From an uncultured Ilyobacter sp. (GTDB taxonomy: Bacteria; Fusobacteriota; Fusobacteriia; Fusobacteriales; Fusobacteriaceae), in the NCBI RefSeq assembly GCF_963668085.1, contig NZ_OY764059.1, forward strand, positions 62,001 to 126,000: a stretch of DNA of 64,000 bases, written 5' to 3'. The notes below the pieces were generated by a model. That model was not told the origin of the DNA. It did no database searches and was given only the letters and a program-made list of their open reading frames with translations. Positions 56,590 to 64,000 of this stretch are shown here, piece after piece. Numbering within the stretch: the first letter of the stretch is position 1; the number at the start of each line of letters is the position of its first letter. Both the position numbers and the translations under genes were made by a program.

Positions 56590-57099
56590 TTATGCTTCTT
56601 GCGTAGCATCAACAAATGTTCTTGCCATCAGTTCCCTGTCGATCATAAAAAGACCGGCACCTTTACCATCTATCATTTTTAATTGTTCTAACAACCCTTG
56701 GACAGTTGACTCTTCTTCCACTTGTTCTTCAATAAACCACTGAAGCATGTTTACTGTAGCATGATCTCTTTCTTCATAGCTTATGTCTACAAGACTATTT
56801 ATAGAATCAGTTATAAATTTTTCGTGGTCACAAGTTTCTTCGAAAACCGCAATAACATCATTCCAGTCTAATTTAACTTCATCGATAGGTTTAAGCTTAG
56901 CTCTTCCGCCTCTTTCCATGATATAGTCAAATATTTTCATCCCATGACTTACCTCTTCTTGGTATTGAACTCTCATGAAGTTTGCAAAACCATTTAGATT
57001 CTTTTCTGAAAAATAAGAACTCATTGAAAGGTAAAGGTAGGCAGAATAAAATTCTCTGTTGACTTGTTCGTTAAGTGCATCTTCTACTCTTTTGTTCAT
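56590..57099 (-). CDS. ftnA: Ferritin
   Basis: A 169-residue iron-storage protein. The ferroxidase glutamates and histidine are seen in EFYSAYLYLSM, QEEVSHGMKIFDYI and QWFIEEQVEEES. Bacterial ferritin without a haem site. It lies 19 bases upstream of rubrerythrin and about 70 bases after the regulator gene; an imperfect palindrome TCTCTACAAGTTGCAGAGA at 57131-57149 sits in that gap. Confidence 0.94.
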   Translation of the reverse strand: MNKRVEDALNEQVNREFYSAYLYLSMSSYFSEKNLNGFANFMRVQYQEEVSHGMKIFDYIMERGGRAKLKPIDEVKLDWNDVIAVFEETCDHEKFITDSINSLVDISYEERDHATVNMLQWFIEEQVEEESTVQGLLEQLKMIDGKGAGLFMIDRELMARTFVDATQEA

Positions 57100-57168
57100 T
57101 AAGAATTACCCCCGTAGTTTTATTTATTTTATCTCTACAAGTTGCAGAGATTCTAAATTAAAGACTTA

Positions 57169-57588
57169 TTAAGCATTTTTAAGACATTCTTTGCATATCC
57201 CTTTGAAGTAAAGGTGGTGCTCATTTATCTGAAACTGATCTAGATTGCTAATATCAATTTTTTTAGTATCTATATCAACGTCATAGACCGTATTACACTT
57301 TTCACATTTAAAATGCCCATGGATATCAACATCTGCATCATACCTTGTTTCATTCTCTTCGATAACTATAACCACTGCTATATTTTTTTCTACAAAAAGG
57401 TTTAGTGTATTGTAGACAGTTGTTTTTGAGAGTGTAGGTATTTCCTGTGATAATGACCTATAGATAGTATCCACAGTGGGATGGTTTCTATGGGTAATCA
57501 GATAGTCAAATATCTTCATTCTTTGATATGAGGGTTTTATATCATGGCTTTTTAGATACGCCCCTATATCCTCAATATGTAATTTCAT
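57169..57588 (-). CDS. perR: Fur-family regulator, PerR-like
   Basis: A 139-residue metal-dependent repressor. A winged-helix N-terminal domain (SYQRMKIFDYLITH, TLSKTTVYNTLNLF) is followed by a dimer/metal domain with HGHFKCEKCNTVYD and a C-terminal CKEC, giving the structural zinc cysteines. Operon partners (ferritin, rubrerythrin, rubredoxins) suggest peroxide or iron response. PerR versus Fur cannot be fixed by sequence alone, but the operon favours PerR. Autoregulation is likely through the palindrome at its promoter. Confidence 0.85.
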   Translation of the reverse strand: MKLHIEDIGAYLKSHDIKPSYQRMKIFDYLITHRNHPTVDTIYRSLSQEIPTLSKTTVYNTLNLFVEKNIAVVIVIEENETRYDADVDIHGHFKCEKCNTVYDVDIDTKKIDISNLDQFQINEHHLYFKGICKECLKNA

Positions 57589-57651
57589 AAAAAAAACCCC
57601 CTCTTTAAATAAACTAAACCAGACCAGCCATACAAAATTGTAACCATTTCA

Positions 57652-57686
57652 CTATTGATAATATACTAGTTGTTAATAGATGTCAA
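57652..57686 (-). promoter_or_regulatory. Promoter and palindromic operator of the perR operon
   Basis: On the minus strand TTGACA (57686-57681), a 17-base spacer and TATTAT (57663-57658). A 28-base imperfect palindrome (57652-57679) with outer arms CTATTRAYAA/TTRTYAATAG covers the -10 and spacer, an ideal place for a Fur-family repressor. Confidence 0.65.
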
Positions 57687-57754
57687 GTAAATATAACATT
57701 CAATAAAACAGACTAGTAAATTATACTCTGATTACATATAATTTCCTTTGTATG

Positions 57755-58204
57755 TTAGATAATTTTTTTAACCATGTAAAATCGGTCTACTCCATCTCCA
57801 TATTCACTATTTTGAATATTTTCAACAATATATCCCATCTTTTTATAAAGCCCCACAGCACTTTTGTTTTCAGGAGCTACGGTCAAGCTTATTTTTTCCA
57901 TGCCTTTTTCTTTGAAATACTCGGTACTTCTGTTAATAAGCTCTTTTGCACAGCCTCTGCCACGGAATTCTTCTCTTGTTGAGACTCCGAAAAGATACAT
58001 TTCTTTTGAATCAAATTTATGGATAAACTCTATTGCACTAACTACAACATCATTTTCTAACAGAGCAAAAACCTTACCATATCTCACAAAAGGCTTCAGA
58101 GTCCATACGTCGATTGCACCATTGTCACCAAAGGTGTTGTTTTCAAGATCCAATATTCCTTTTATTATTTCTCTATCATCTCCATGAACCTCTATAAATT
58201 CCAT
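57755..58204 (-). CDS. GNAT-family N-acetyltransferase
   Basis: A 149-residue acetyl-CoA-dependent transferase. The acetyl-CoA loop is in TREEFRGRGCAKELINR, and LTVAPENKSAVGLYKKMGYIVE is the characteristic C-terminal block. The substrate is unknown. It lies 18 bases after truA on the same strand and is probably co-transcribed. Confidence 0.85.
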   Translation of the reverse strand: MEFIEVHGDDREIIKGILDLENNTFGDNGAIDVWTLKPFVRYGKVFALLENDVVVSAIEFIHKFDSKEMYLFGVSTREEFRGRGCAKELINRSTEYFKEKGMEKISLTVAPENKSAVGLYKKMGYIVENIQNSEYGDGVDRFYMVKKII

Positions 58205-58222
58205 TCTTCATCCCCTCTCTTT

Positions 58223-58954
58223 TTAATATTCAATATCGCAAAGATAAAGTCCAGAACCATCAGCTACGATTTTTTCGTCCTTGCTGTCTGGATTTTTTAG
58301 TTTATTTATCAGATAGTTTTTAGGTCTTTTTTCAAAATATACGGCAAGGGCTGTTCCCATTATTATTCTTATCTGGGATTTTAGAAAAGCATTTCCCTTT
58401 ATATATACAGCCAGTTTATTTTCACCCTTAGGGTAACATCTTATCTCAGAAATATCCCTTACAGGACTCTTTCCAGAGCAGTCCGATAGACGGAACCCTT
58501 CAAAATTGTGCCTACCGACAAGGGGCTCAAGAATATTATAAAGTTTTTCCGGGTCTACTTTTCCCTTGATACCTGACACATATTTTGTCTCAAATGCAGT
58601 CCGATCCCATCCCATTATATATTCATACGCCCTTGACTTGGCAGAAAAACGAGCATGAAACTCTTCAGAAACATGCTTCATACTGTGTATTTTTATGTCC
58701 TCTGGGATTAAATTTTTTACTGCAAATTCAAGTCTGTCTAGTGGAATCTTTGAAGAGGTAAAGAAATTTGATACCTGCATATAGGCATGAACTCCTCGGT
58801 CTGTCCTTCCGGAAGAGGTTAGGTTTATCTCATCTTTTAGAACTATTTTCAAGGCAGACTCTATCTCTCCCTGAACAGTTCTAGCAGATGGTTGTCTTTG
58901 GAATCCGAAAAAACCACTTCCGTCATATTCGTACTCTATCTTTATATTTTTCAT
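58223..58954 (-). CDS. truA: tRNA pseudouridine synthase A
   Basis: Makes pseudouridine at positions 38-40 of tRNAs. 243 residues with EYDGSGFFGFQRQPSARTVQ and the catalytic aspartate in SSGRTDRGVHAYMQ. The ATG at 58954 follows GGAGGAAAAA; an in-frame start eight codons upstream overlaps that site. The gene upstream is the dispersed repeat D region. Confidence 0.94.
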   Translation of the reverse strand: MKNIKIEYEYDGSGFFGFQRQPSARTVQGEIESALKIVLKDEINLTSSGRTDRGVHAYMQVSNFFTSSKIPLDRLEFAVKNLIPEDIKIHSMKHVSEEFHARFSAKSRAYEYIMGWDRTAFETKYVSGIKGKVDPEKLYNILEPLVGRHNFEGFRLSDCSGKSPVRDISEIRCYPKGENKLAVYIKGNAFLKSQIRIIMGTALAVYFEKRPKNYLINKLKNPDSKDEKIVADGSGLYLCDIEY

Positions 58955-59096
58955 TTTTTCCTCCGGAATTTTAAGCAATATTCAAAGTTCTGTTAAGAGT
59001 TTTTCTATATATTTGAAAATATAAGCCAACACTTCAATGATTTAGAGCCGGTTTTTACATAGCTTAAGTCACTAGTTAAAAGAAATTCAGATTAAC

Positions 59097-59594
59097 TACT
59101 GAATTTACAAGAATATTAGAGTCAAAAGATTTTGTCACGAATGAAAATCAATAAAAGGCAAAAAATTAACACGAATAAGGACAAAAGATTTTGGCCACAG
59201 AGCATCATAAAAGTATATGTTGCACAGAGAAAAAGAGAGAGATTCGCAGAGTTAAAACCGAAACTATAAACAACTCTCTTTTGCGAAAGGGTTTTTTATC
59301 CTTTTTCCCTTGCCATTGACAAAATAAGCGTTAAGAATAACCGCAGTGAAATCCTTAGAAAAACTCGACTGTTTGAGCGTAGCGAGTGACCAGAAAATAA
59401 CGAGTTATACGAGTATATTTTATGGTTCTCAGAAACTTGCTTTCTGAGTTTCCTTATTGCTATTGGATTTTCAAGGTTATTTAGCTGATTTTTCACAGGC
59501 TTGAACTTTTGGTTATGCCCTGACCGAAGGGAGGAAATGCCCTTGGGGTGCTTTTCTTTCAAGAGGAAAGTAACGAATCCCGATAAATTCAATA
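59097..59594 (+). repeat. Dispersed repeat, copy D (type 2)
   Basis: 498 bp, the same length and almost the same sequence as copy C, from TACTGAATTTAC to GATAAATTCAATA. Together with AT-rich flanks it fills the 869-bp gap between truA and fetA. The ORF at 59296-59646 on the minus strand (FVTFLLKEKHPKG region) is considered a by-product of the repeat. Confidence 0.85.
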
Positions 59595-59823
59595 CTTTAA
59601 CCTGAAATAAAACCAGCAACTTAGGTGATATATTTATATTTTTCAAAAAAAATTATTAGTGTCAATATGAATTCATTATAACATATTTTCCAAGTCATTT
59701 AATTTCCCTTTAAATATAAAGTGAAATATAAAATAAATTTATTGTAAAAGTTATATTATTATTAAACTCAGACAAAATTTAGGTGTATAATGTAAAAAAG
59801 ACTATTATAGAAGGAGATATTTT

Positions 59824-60474
59824 ATGTACAGGCTAGAAAATGTGAAATATAAAGATATTATATATATAAAAAGCCTAGAGATTTTGCCTCAAAAGACAAC
59901 CTGCATTTTAGGTGAAAGCGGCGGAGGAAAGACAACTCTTATAAAGCTTTTAAACAAGATGATAAGCCCCACTTCCGGGGATATTTTTTATAAAGAAAAA
60001 TCTCTCAGAAAAACTGATTCAGTCGAATTAAGGAGGGACGTTGTGATGCTGTCCCAGTCTCCAGGCATATTTCCAGGGAGTGTGAGGGACAATCTTTTGA
60101 TAGGACTGAAGTTTTCTGAAAAAGATCCTGCAGATGACAGTAAACTAGTAGAGATAATGAAAAAAGTTCATCTTTATAAGTCTCTAGATGACGTGGCGGA
60201 AAATCTATCTGGAGGTGAAAAGCAGAGAGTGGCCTTAGGAAGAGTTATGCTTATGGACCCGAAGATACTTCTTCTAGACGAACCATCTTCAGCCCTAGAC
60301 GAAAAAACAGAGAGAAATATAATAAAAGAAGTGACTGATTATGTGAAAACTAAAAATAAGACTCTTATTATGGTTACTCATTCAAAAGAGATAGCGCGAG
60401 ATCATGCAGATGAGATAATAGAGATGGCCCAAGGCAGAGTCATCGATAAAAAGGTGGTAGATCGTAATGGATAA
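59824..60474 (+). CDS. fetA: Iron efflux ABC transporter ATPase FetA-like
   Basis: A 216-residue ABC ATPase: Walker A GESGGGKTTLIK, signature LSGGEKQRVALGR, Walker B ILLLDEPSSALD, H-loop in VTHSKEIA. It overlaps fetB by 8 bases, the standard FetAB (YbbL-YbbM) pair, which exports iron and aids oxidative-stress resistance in E. coli. An AAGGAG lies before the ATG. The function is inferred from pairing; substrate may differ. Confidence 0.87.
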   Translation: MYRLENVKYKDIIYIKSLEILPQKTTCILGESGGGKTTLIKLLNKMISPTSGDIFYKEKSLRKTDSVELRRDVVMLSQSPGIFPGSVRDNLLIGLKFSEKDPADDSKLVEIMKKVHLYKSLDDVAENLSGGEKQRVALGRVMLMDPKILLLDEPSSALDEKTERNIIKEVTDYVKTKNKTLIMVTHSKEIARDHADEIIEMAQGRVIDKKVVDRNG

Positions 60475-61255
60475 AATTATAGATTTAGAGATATGGCAGG
60501 TTGGATCGGCTTTTGTCTTTATAATAATATTAATGCTTATAGTAAAGGTGAAAGGGATATCTAGGGAAAAAGAGATACTAGTTTCTTCTGTAAGGATGAC
60601 TCTTCAGTTAATGTTTACAGGCTATCTCCTTACCTATCTTTTCAAGAGTAAAAATCCATTTTATACAATTTTGGTTCTCATGATAATGGAGACCTTTGCA
60701 GTAAAAAATATTTTTAAAAGGGTGAAGACCCCACTGTCTTCAAGGTTGAGGAAAATAATAGCTTTTTCAATGGTTTGCGGGACTACAGCCAGCCTGGCAT
60801 ATTTTATACTGGTGGTTGTAAATCTCTCTCCATGGTATGAACCTAGGTATGTTATTCCAATAGGGGGAATGATCATCGGAAATTCAATGACGGGAATCTC
60901 TCTGGGAGTGACGAAGCTTGTGGATGGATTCTTTTCAAAAAAACATCTTGTGGAAACGTCGCTTATGCTTGGAGCTACTCCGAAATCAGCCTCTAAGGAG
61001 ATAGTAGACGGAGCCTTTGATTCTGCCATACTTCCTACGATAAACTCCATGGTGGGGATGGGGATAGTTTTTCTCCCTGGTATGATGACGGGGCAGATAC
61101 TGTCTGGAACCTCTCCACTGACAGCAATTCAATATCAGATAGCTATAATGCTAGGGATAGCAGGAAGTGTCTCTCTTACTGTTATTTTATTTGTTCAGGA
61201 AGGTTACAAGACTTTTTTCAACGATGAACAACAACTGGTTTTAGATGAGAGTTAA
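60467..61255 (+). CDS. fetB: Iron efflux ABC transporter permease FetB-like
   Basis: A 262-residue membrane protein of the UPF0014/FetB family with about seven membrane segments. PIGGMIIGNSMTGISLGVTKL and GATPKSASKEIVDGAFDSAILPTI are family blocks, followed by LPGMMTGQILSGTSPLTAIQYQ. It pairs with fetA. Its placement near the ferritin operon fits iron homeostasis. Confidence 0.9.
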   Translation: MDKIIDLEIWQVGSAFVFIIILMLIVKVKGISREKEILVSSVRMTLQLMFTGYLLTYLFKSKNPFYTILVLMIMETFAVKNIFKRVKTPLSSRLRKIIAFSMVCGTTASLAYFILVVVNLSPWYEPRYVIPIGGMIIGNSMTGISLGVTKLVDGFFSKKHLVETSLMLGATPKSASKEIVDGAFDSAILPTINSMVGMGIVFLPGMMTGQILSGTSPLTAIQYQIAIMLGIAGSVSLTVILFVQEGYKTFFNDEQQLVLDES

Positions 61256-61421
61256 AGATTAATGCTGAGATGAATTTTAACAAGCTAGCTATCTCTATAA
61301 TATCAGGGATTTTTATATGTTATTAATTTATCAGAAAGCATATTTGTTTTAAAATGGAATTTTACGTATTTGAAAAGAAATTTATAAAAGATACTTTGGA
61401 GGTAGATGTGAGGTATATATT

Positions 61422-62174
61422 ATGATGGAAGTACTGAGTAATTATGATTTTACAATGATACAATGGGCAGTTGTAATTATGACAAGTTTTGTTGTGGGTA
61501 TAGATAAATCTGGACTTCCTACACTGCTAATAATTATACCTATAGTGGCTCAAATATTAGGAGGTAAACTTTCTGCAGGTTTTTTATTGCCCCTTTTGGT
61601 GATAGGAGATATTTTTGCGGTGATTTACTACAAGCGTCACATGGAAATAAAAATTCTTTTAAAACTTTTGCCTTGGGCCATATTTGGAGTAATGATTGGT
61701 CTTTTTGTTGGAGGTCTGGTTTCAGATGCCCAGTTTAAAATGATAATAGGTATAATAGTGTTGATTTGTGTTTTTCTGCTTATAGCTAAAAAAGATTCTA
61801 TGAGCAATTATTTGAGTGAAAAATGGTATTTTCACATTGTTATGGGAATTTTAGGGGGCTTTTCTAGTATGATAGGGAATGCAGCAGGTCCTATCATGGT
61901 GGTATATTTTTTATCAATGAATCTAAGTAAAAACCGCTTTATAGGAACGATGTCTTGGTTTTTCTTTGTTTTAAATTTGATAAAATTACCTCTATACGCC
62001 TTAGTTTGGCATAACATAACCTTAGAGAGTTTTCAGTTAAACTTGATGATATTCCCCCTCATACTAGTTGGAGCATTTATAGGAGTTAGGGTTGTTAAGT
62101 TTGTTCCCGAAAAATCCTATAGGCTCATGATGATAGGAGTTACCATAATTGGTGCAGCTAGACTCCTCAGTTAA
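61422..62174 (+). CDS. TauE/SafE-family transporter
   Basis: A 250-residue membrane protein with about eight hydrophobic segments. VVGIDKSGLPTLLIIIPI and GMIGN-like SSMIGNAAGPIMVVYFLSMNL are characteristic repeats of the TauE/SafE (DUF81) family, which exports or imports sulfonates and other anions. The substrate is unknown. It begins with two methionines; either may be used. It is monocistronic with a terminator. Confidence 0.85.
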   Translation: MMEVLSNYDFTMIQWAVVIMTSFVVGIDKSGLPTLLIIIPIVAQILGGKLSAGFLLPLLVIGDIFAVIYYKRHMEIKILLKLLPWAIFGVMIGLFVGGLVSDAQFKMIIGIIVLICVFLLIAKKDSMSNYLSEKWYFHIVMGILGGFSSMIGNAAGPIMVVYFLSMNLSKNRFIGTMSWFFFVLNLIKLPLYALVWHNITLESFQLNLMIFPLILVGAFIGVRVVKFVPEKSYRLMMIGVTIIGAARLLS

Positions 62175-62191
62175 AGCTATATTTTAAGCTG

Positions 62192-62237
62192 AAAAAAGGT
62201 GATCCTGACTTCAAGGACCACCTTTTTTCATTTTTTT
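62192..62237 (+). terminator. Terminator of the TauE-like gene
   Basis: AAAAAAGGTG-ATCCT / AGGA-CCACCTTTTTT stem followed by T-runs. Confidence 0.8.
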
Positions 62238-62307
62238 TAAACCATGCGTCCGAAAATTTTAGTTAAATTGATTAATAAATAACAACAGATATAAGTAGGA
62301 ATCTGGA

Positions 62308-63129
62308 TTAATTTTCAGGCCAAATATATCCAACCCATTCAGGATTATCTATAAATGGATTTCTATTTTTTTGAATTTCATAAACTCTTTCGTGTCTCAA
62401 CCTTTCACGATCATCCACAGGATCTAGGGCATGCCATTCTAATAATGTGCTTAGTTTTCCGTATCTTCCGTCAAAATCTTCTTTTGAGCTCTCAGTGCCA
62501 GTGTAATCAACTAATTCTAAATCATAATCATCATATTTATCTCCTAGACCCTCGTATCTAACGGCCATATAAAACATCATTCTGGCCACGTCTCCCTTTA
62601 TCTCGTCTCTTGGTTCCCAGGAGTCATAGTCTGATTTAGTTCCTTTGGCTTCCTTAACGTTTTTTCCTCCGTCGTCCAAGTCCTTATTTCCTTTTGAACT
62701 ATTAACAGTGGTGTCTGTAGGTCTCAAGTGATGCAGGTCTGTATAGGCATAGTTGCTACTTTGGGACTTAAATCCCTTGGATTTTGGCCAAACATGTTCT
62801 CGGTTCCAGCCGTTTTTATAATCAAACTGTGACCTTAGTTTTTTTGCCTGACTTCTTCCTGTATAGAATAAAATTATATTTTCAGGGTTATTGGGATCTT
62901 CATCTGTAAATTCCAAAGCATTATATGCCTTTTTATATGTTAATTTTTTATGATTTTCTGTAATTATATCGTTTAGGGTTTTCTTGAGTTCTTCCCCTGT
63001 TTTCCCGTTAACTTTGATATAATATTTATCATTTGTAGATGCAGTTTTATTTATAATTTTTTCTTCTGGTTTTTTTTCACAGCTAAGTAAAAATAATGAG
63101 AGTAACAGTATAGTTAATATTTTTTTCAT
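62308..63129 (-). CDS. Endonuclease I-family lipoprotein (EndA/NucM-like)
   Basis: A 273-residue exported nuclease. The signal peptide ends LLSC (lipobox cysteine at residue 17). The His-Me (beta-beta-alpha-metal) motif is seen in GWNREHVWPKSKGF (residues 107-120) and DLHHLRPTDTTVNSSKGN (131-148), then MMFYMAVRYEG. Expected activity is non-specific DNA cleavage at the cell surface. It lies 15 bases after the LexA/CI-like repressor gene, so it is probably co-transcribed, an unusual pairing. Confidence 0.88.
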   Translation of the reverse strand: MKKILTILLLSLFLLSCEKKPEEKIINKTASTNDKYYIKVNGKTGEELKKTLNDIITENHKKLTYKKAYNALEFTDEDPNNPENIILFYTGRSQAKKLRSQFDYKNGWNREHVWPKSKGFKSQSSNYAYTDLHHLRPTDTTVNSSKGNKDLDDGGKNVKEAKGTKSDYDSWEPRDEIKGDVARMMFYMAVRYEGLGDKYDDYDLELVDYTGTESSKEDFDGRYGKLSTLLEWHALDPVDDRERLRHERVYEIQKNRNPFIDNPEWVGYIWPEN

Positions 63130-63144
63130 ATTTCCCCTCCCTAA

Positions 63145-63804
63145 TTATTTTAATAATTCCCTGTATCTCACTTCAACAACTCTTCCTACGATATTAAAGT
63201 CATCGGTGCTTTTAATTGCAATATTGGGATATTTGTCATTTATACTTTGGAGAACCAATTTATTCTTATTAAGTTTCAGAACTTTGACATATGCCTCGTC
63301 ATTTAAGTTGAATACCACTATTTTATTTAGGTTTTCTTCCAAAGTGTTTTTGGTGGTGTCAACGATTATTTCAGAACCATCTTTGATTCTAGGTTCCATG
63401 CTGTCTCCCTCGACCTTCATTATAAAGCATTTGGAGTAGCTCATGCCTTCATAGGTGATAACAGGGGAGTGTTTTTCAGGGTTTTCAAAGTTTAGTTTTC
63501 CTGGACCTGCACTGGCAGTTCCTACAATAGGTAGCTTTATTATCTCACCTACCAAATTTTTAACATTACTTCTAGAGTAATTCTTGTCTTTAGACTCTTT
63601 CCACAGTTCTAGCAACTCATTTCTTTCATCTTCAAGGAGTTTTAGGTTATCTAAAATTAAATTGAATATATGAAATGTGGGAGTTCTCCTTCCGCTTCTT
63701 ATGTCGCTCAGGTACTGGGGACTTATCTGGCATTTTACTGCGAGCTCCTTTCCTTTAACAGAACTTCTTTTCATATATATTTTTATTCTTTCTTGGAAAT
63801 TCAT
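63145..63804 (-). CDS. LexA/CI-like S24-family repressor
   Basis: A 219-residue regulator. An N-terminal helix-turn-helix (KGKELAVKCQISPQYLSDIRSG) precedes a C-terminal S24 peptidase domain with the cleavage site TASAGPG (Ala99-Gly100), the catalytic serine in GDSMEP (Ser135) and lysine in AYVKVLK (Lys174). All parts required for RecA-stimulated self-cleavage are present. It is divergent from dinB, and its downstream partner is endonuclease I. It could act as an SOS-type repressor of dinB and of its own operon, or be of prophage origin. Confidence 0.87.
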   Translation of the reverse strand: MNFQERIKIYMKRSSVKGKELAVKCQISPQYLSDIRSGRRTPTFHIFNLILDNLKLLEDERNELLELWKESKDKNYSRSNVKNLVGEIIKLPIVGTASAGPGKLNFENPEKHSPVITYEGMSYSKCFIMKVEGDSMEPRIKDGSEIIVDTTKNTLEENLNKIVVFNLNDEAYVKVLKLNKNKLVLQSINDKYPNIAIKSTDDFNIVGRVVEVRYRELLK

Positions 63805-63834
63805 AATTACCTCCGTCTAAATCTTTTCACTATT

Positions 63835-63919
63835 AGTATACCACTATTTTTTCTAATTTATATATTAAAACGAGTATAAAAAAATTAAACTAGAAAAAAT
63901 TAAACAAAAAGCGTATAAT
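63835..63919. promoter_or_regulatory. Divergent control region of repressor and dinB
   Basis: The repressor has an extended -10 (TGGTATACT, minus strand, 63843-63835). dinB has TATAAT at 63914-63919 with a poor -35. Between them are inverted matching arms TTTTTTCTAATTTA (63847-63860) and TAAACTAGAAAAAA (63886-63899), with a further AATTAAAC near 63899-63905. These are plausible operator half-sites for the repressor. Confidence 0.5.
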
Positions 63920-63946
63920 TTAAATAACAGAGTTGGGAGGTGCCAT

Positions 63947-64000
63947 ATGGATAGAATCATACTGCATATAGATTTTGATATGTTTTTTGCAGCTGTGGAG
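63947..64000 (+). CDS. dinB: DNA polymerase IV, N-terminal end only
   Basis: An 18-codon fragment at the window edge, MDRIILHIDFDMFFAAVE, the conserved start of Y-family polymerase IV with the metal-binding DxD (HIDFDMFFA). The ribosome binding site GGGAGGTG precedes the ATG. It is an error-prone lesion-bypass polymerase and a typical SOS gene. The divergent repressor likely controls it. Confidence 0.9.
   Translation, partial: MDRIILHIDFDMFFAAVE

Overview
The window looks like a chromosome segment from a low-G+C, Gram-negative, anaerobic fusobacterium of the Ilyobacter / Propionigenium / Cetobacterium type. This is an inference. It rests on the AT-rich composition, the Rnf complex beside a 2-oxoacid:ferredoxin oxidoreductase, single-chain serine dehydratase, glycerol genes, heptosyltransferase-type LPS enzymes, and frequent TTG/GTG starts.

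Left part (1-20 kb) is the classical origin neighbourhood. mfd, mnmG, mnmE, jag, yidC, yidD, rnpA and rpmH run leftward. yaaA (S4), recF, a DciA-like gene, remB, gyrB and gyrA run rightward. Between the arms, where dnaA and dnaN usually sit, is a 612-residue protein resembling plasmid replication initiators (RepA/RPA type), and neither dnaA nor dnaN is present. A 20-bp motif, TTATTATTGTTTATGTACAT, occurs 17 times in the window at 14-20 matches out of 20. Sites concentrate at 8.1-8.6 kb and 10.5-12.7 kb, and 15 of 17 face the same way. I read this as an iteron-type chromosomal origin, since invaded by a 1.2-kb IS and by one copy of a roughly 450-bp dispersed repeat.

Middle part (20-42 kb) is housekeeping and energy metabolism: a small lipoprotein, a stress-protein-like gene, a phosphodiesterase, pheST, a glycoside-hydrolase-like protein, serine dehydratase, pth, glpF-glpK behind a leader with a terminator-like hairpin, and rnfCDGEAB. 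The rnf operon converges on a four-gene ferredoxin-dependent 2-oxoacid oxidoreductase across a shared terminator. Oxidation of 2-oxoacids would reduce ferredoxin, which Rnf would oxidise to build an ion gradient; a NhaC antiporter follows.

Right part (42-64 kb) holds a GntP transporter, a pseudouridine synthase, gapA, pgk, a 5'-nucleotidase lipoprotein with an internal LysM, six tRNAs, three LPS-type glycosyltransferases, three more tRNAs (two tandem fMet), a lytic transglycosylase, a peroxide/iron operon (perR-like, ferritin, rubrerythrin, three rubredoxins), truA, fetAB, a TauE-like transporter, and a LexA/CI-like repressor. The repressor is in an operon with endonuclease I and divergent from dinB. 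Four copies of the dispersed repeat (8.7, 39.6, 42.8 and 59.1 kb) occupy most of the longest gene-free stretches.
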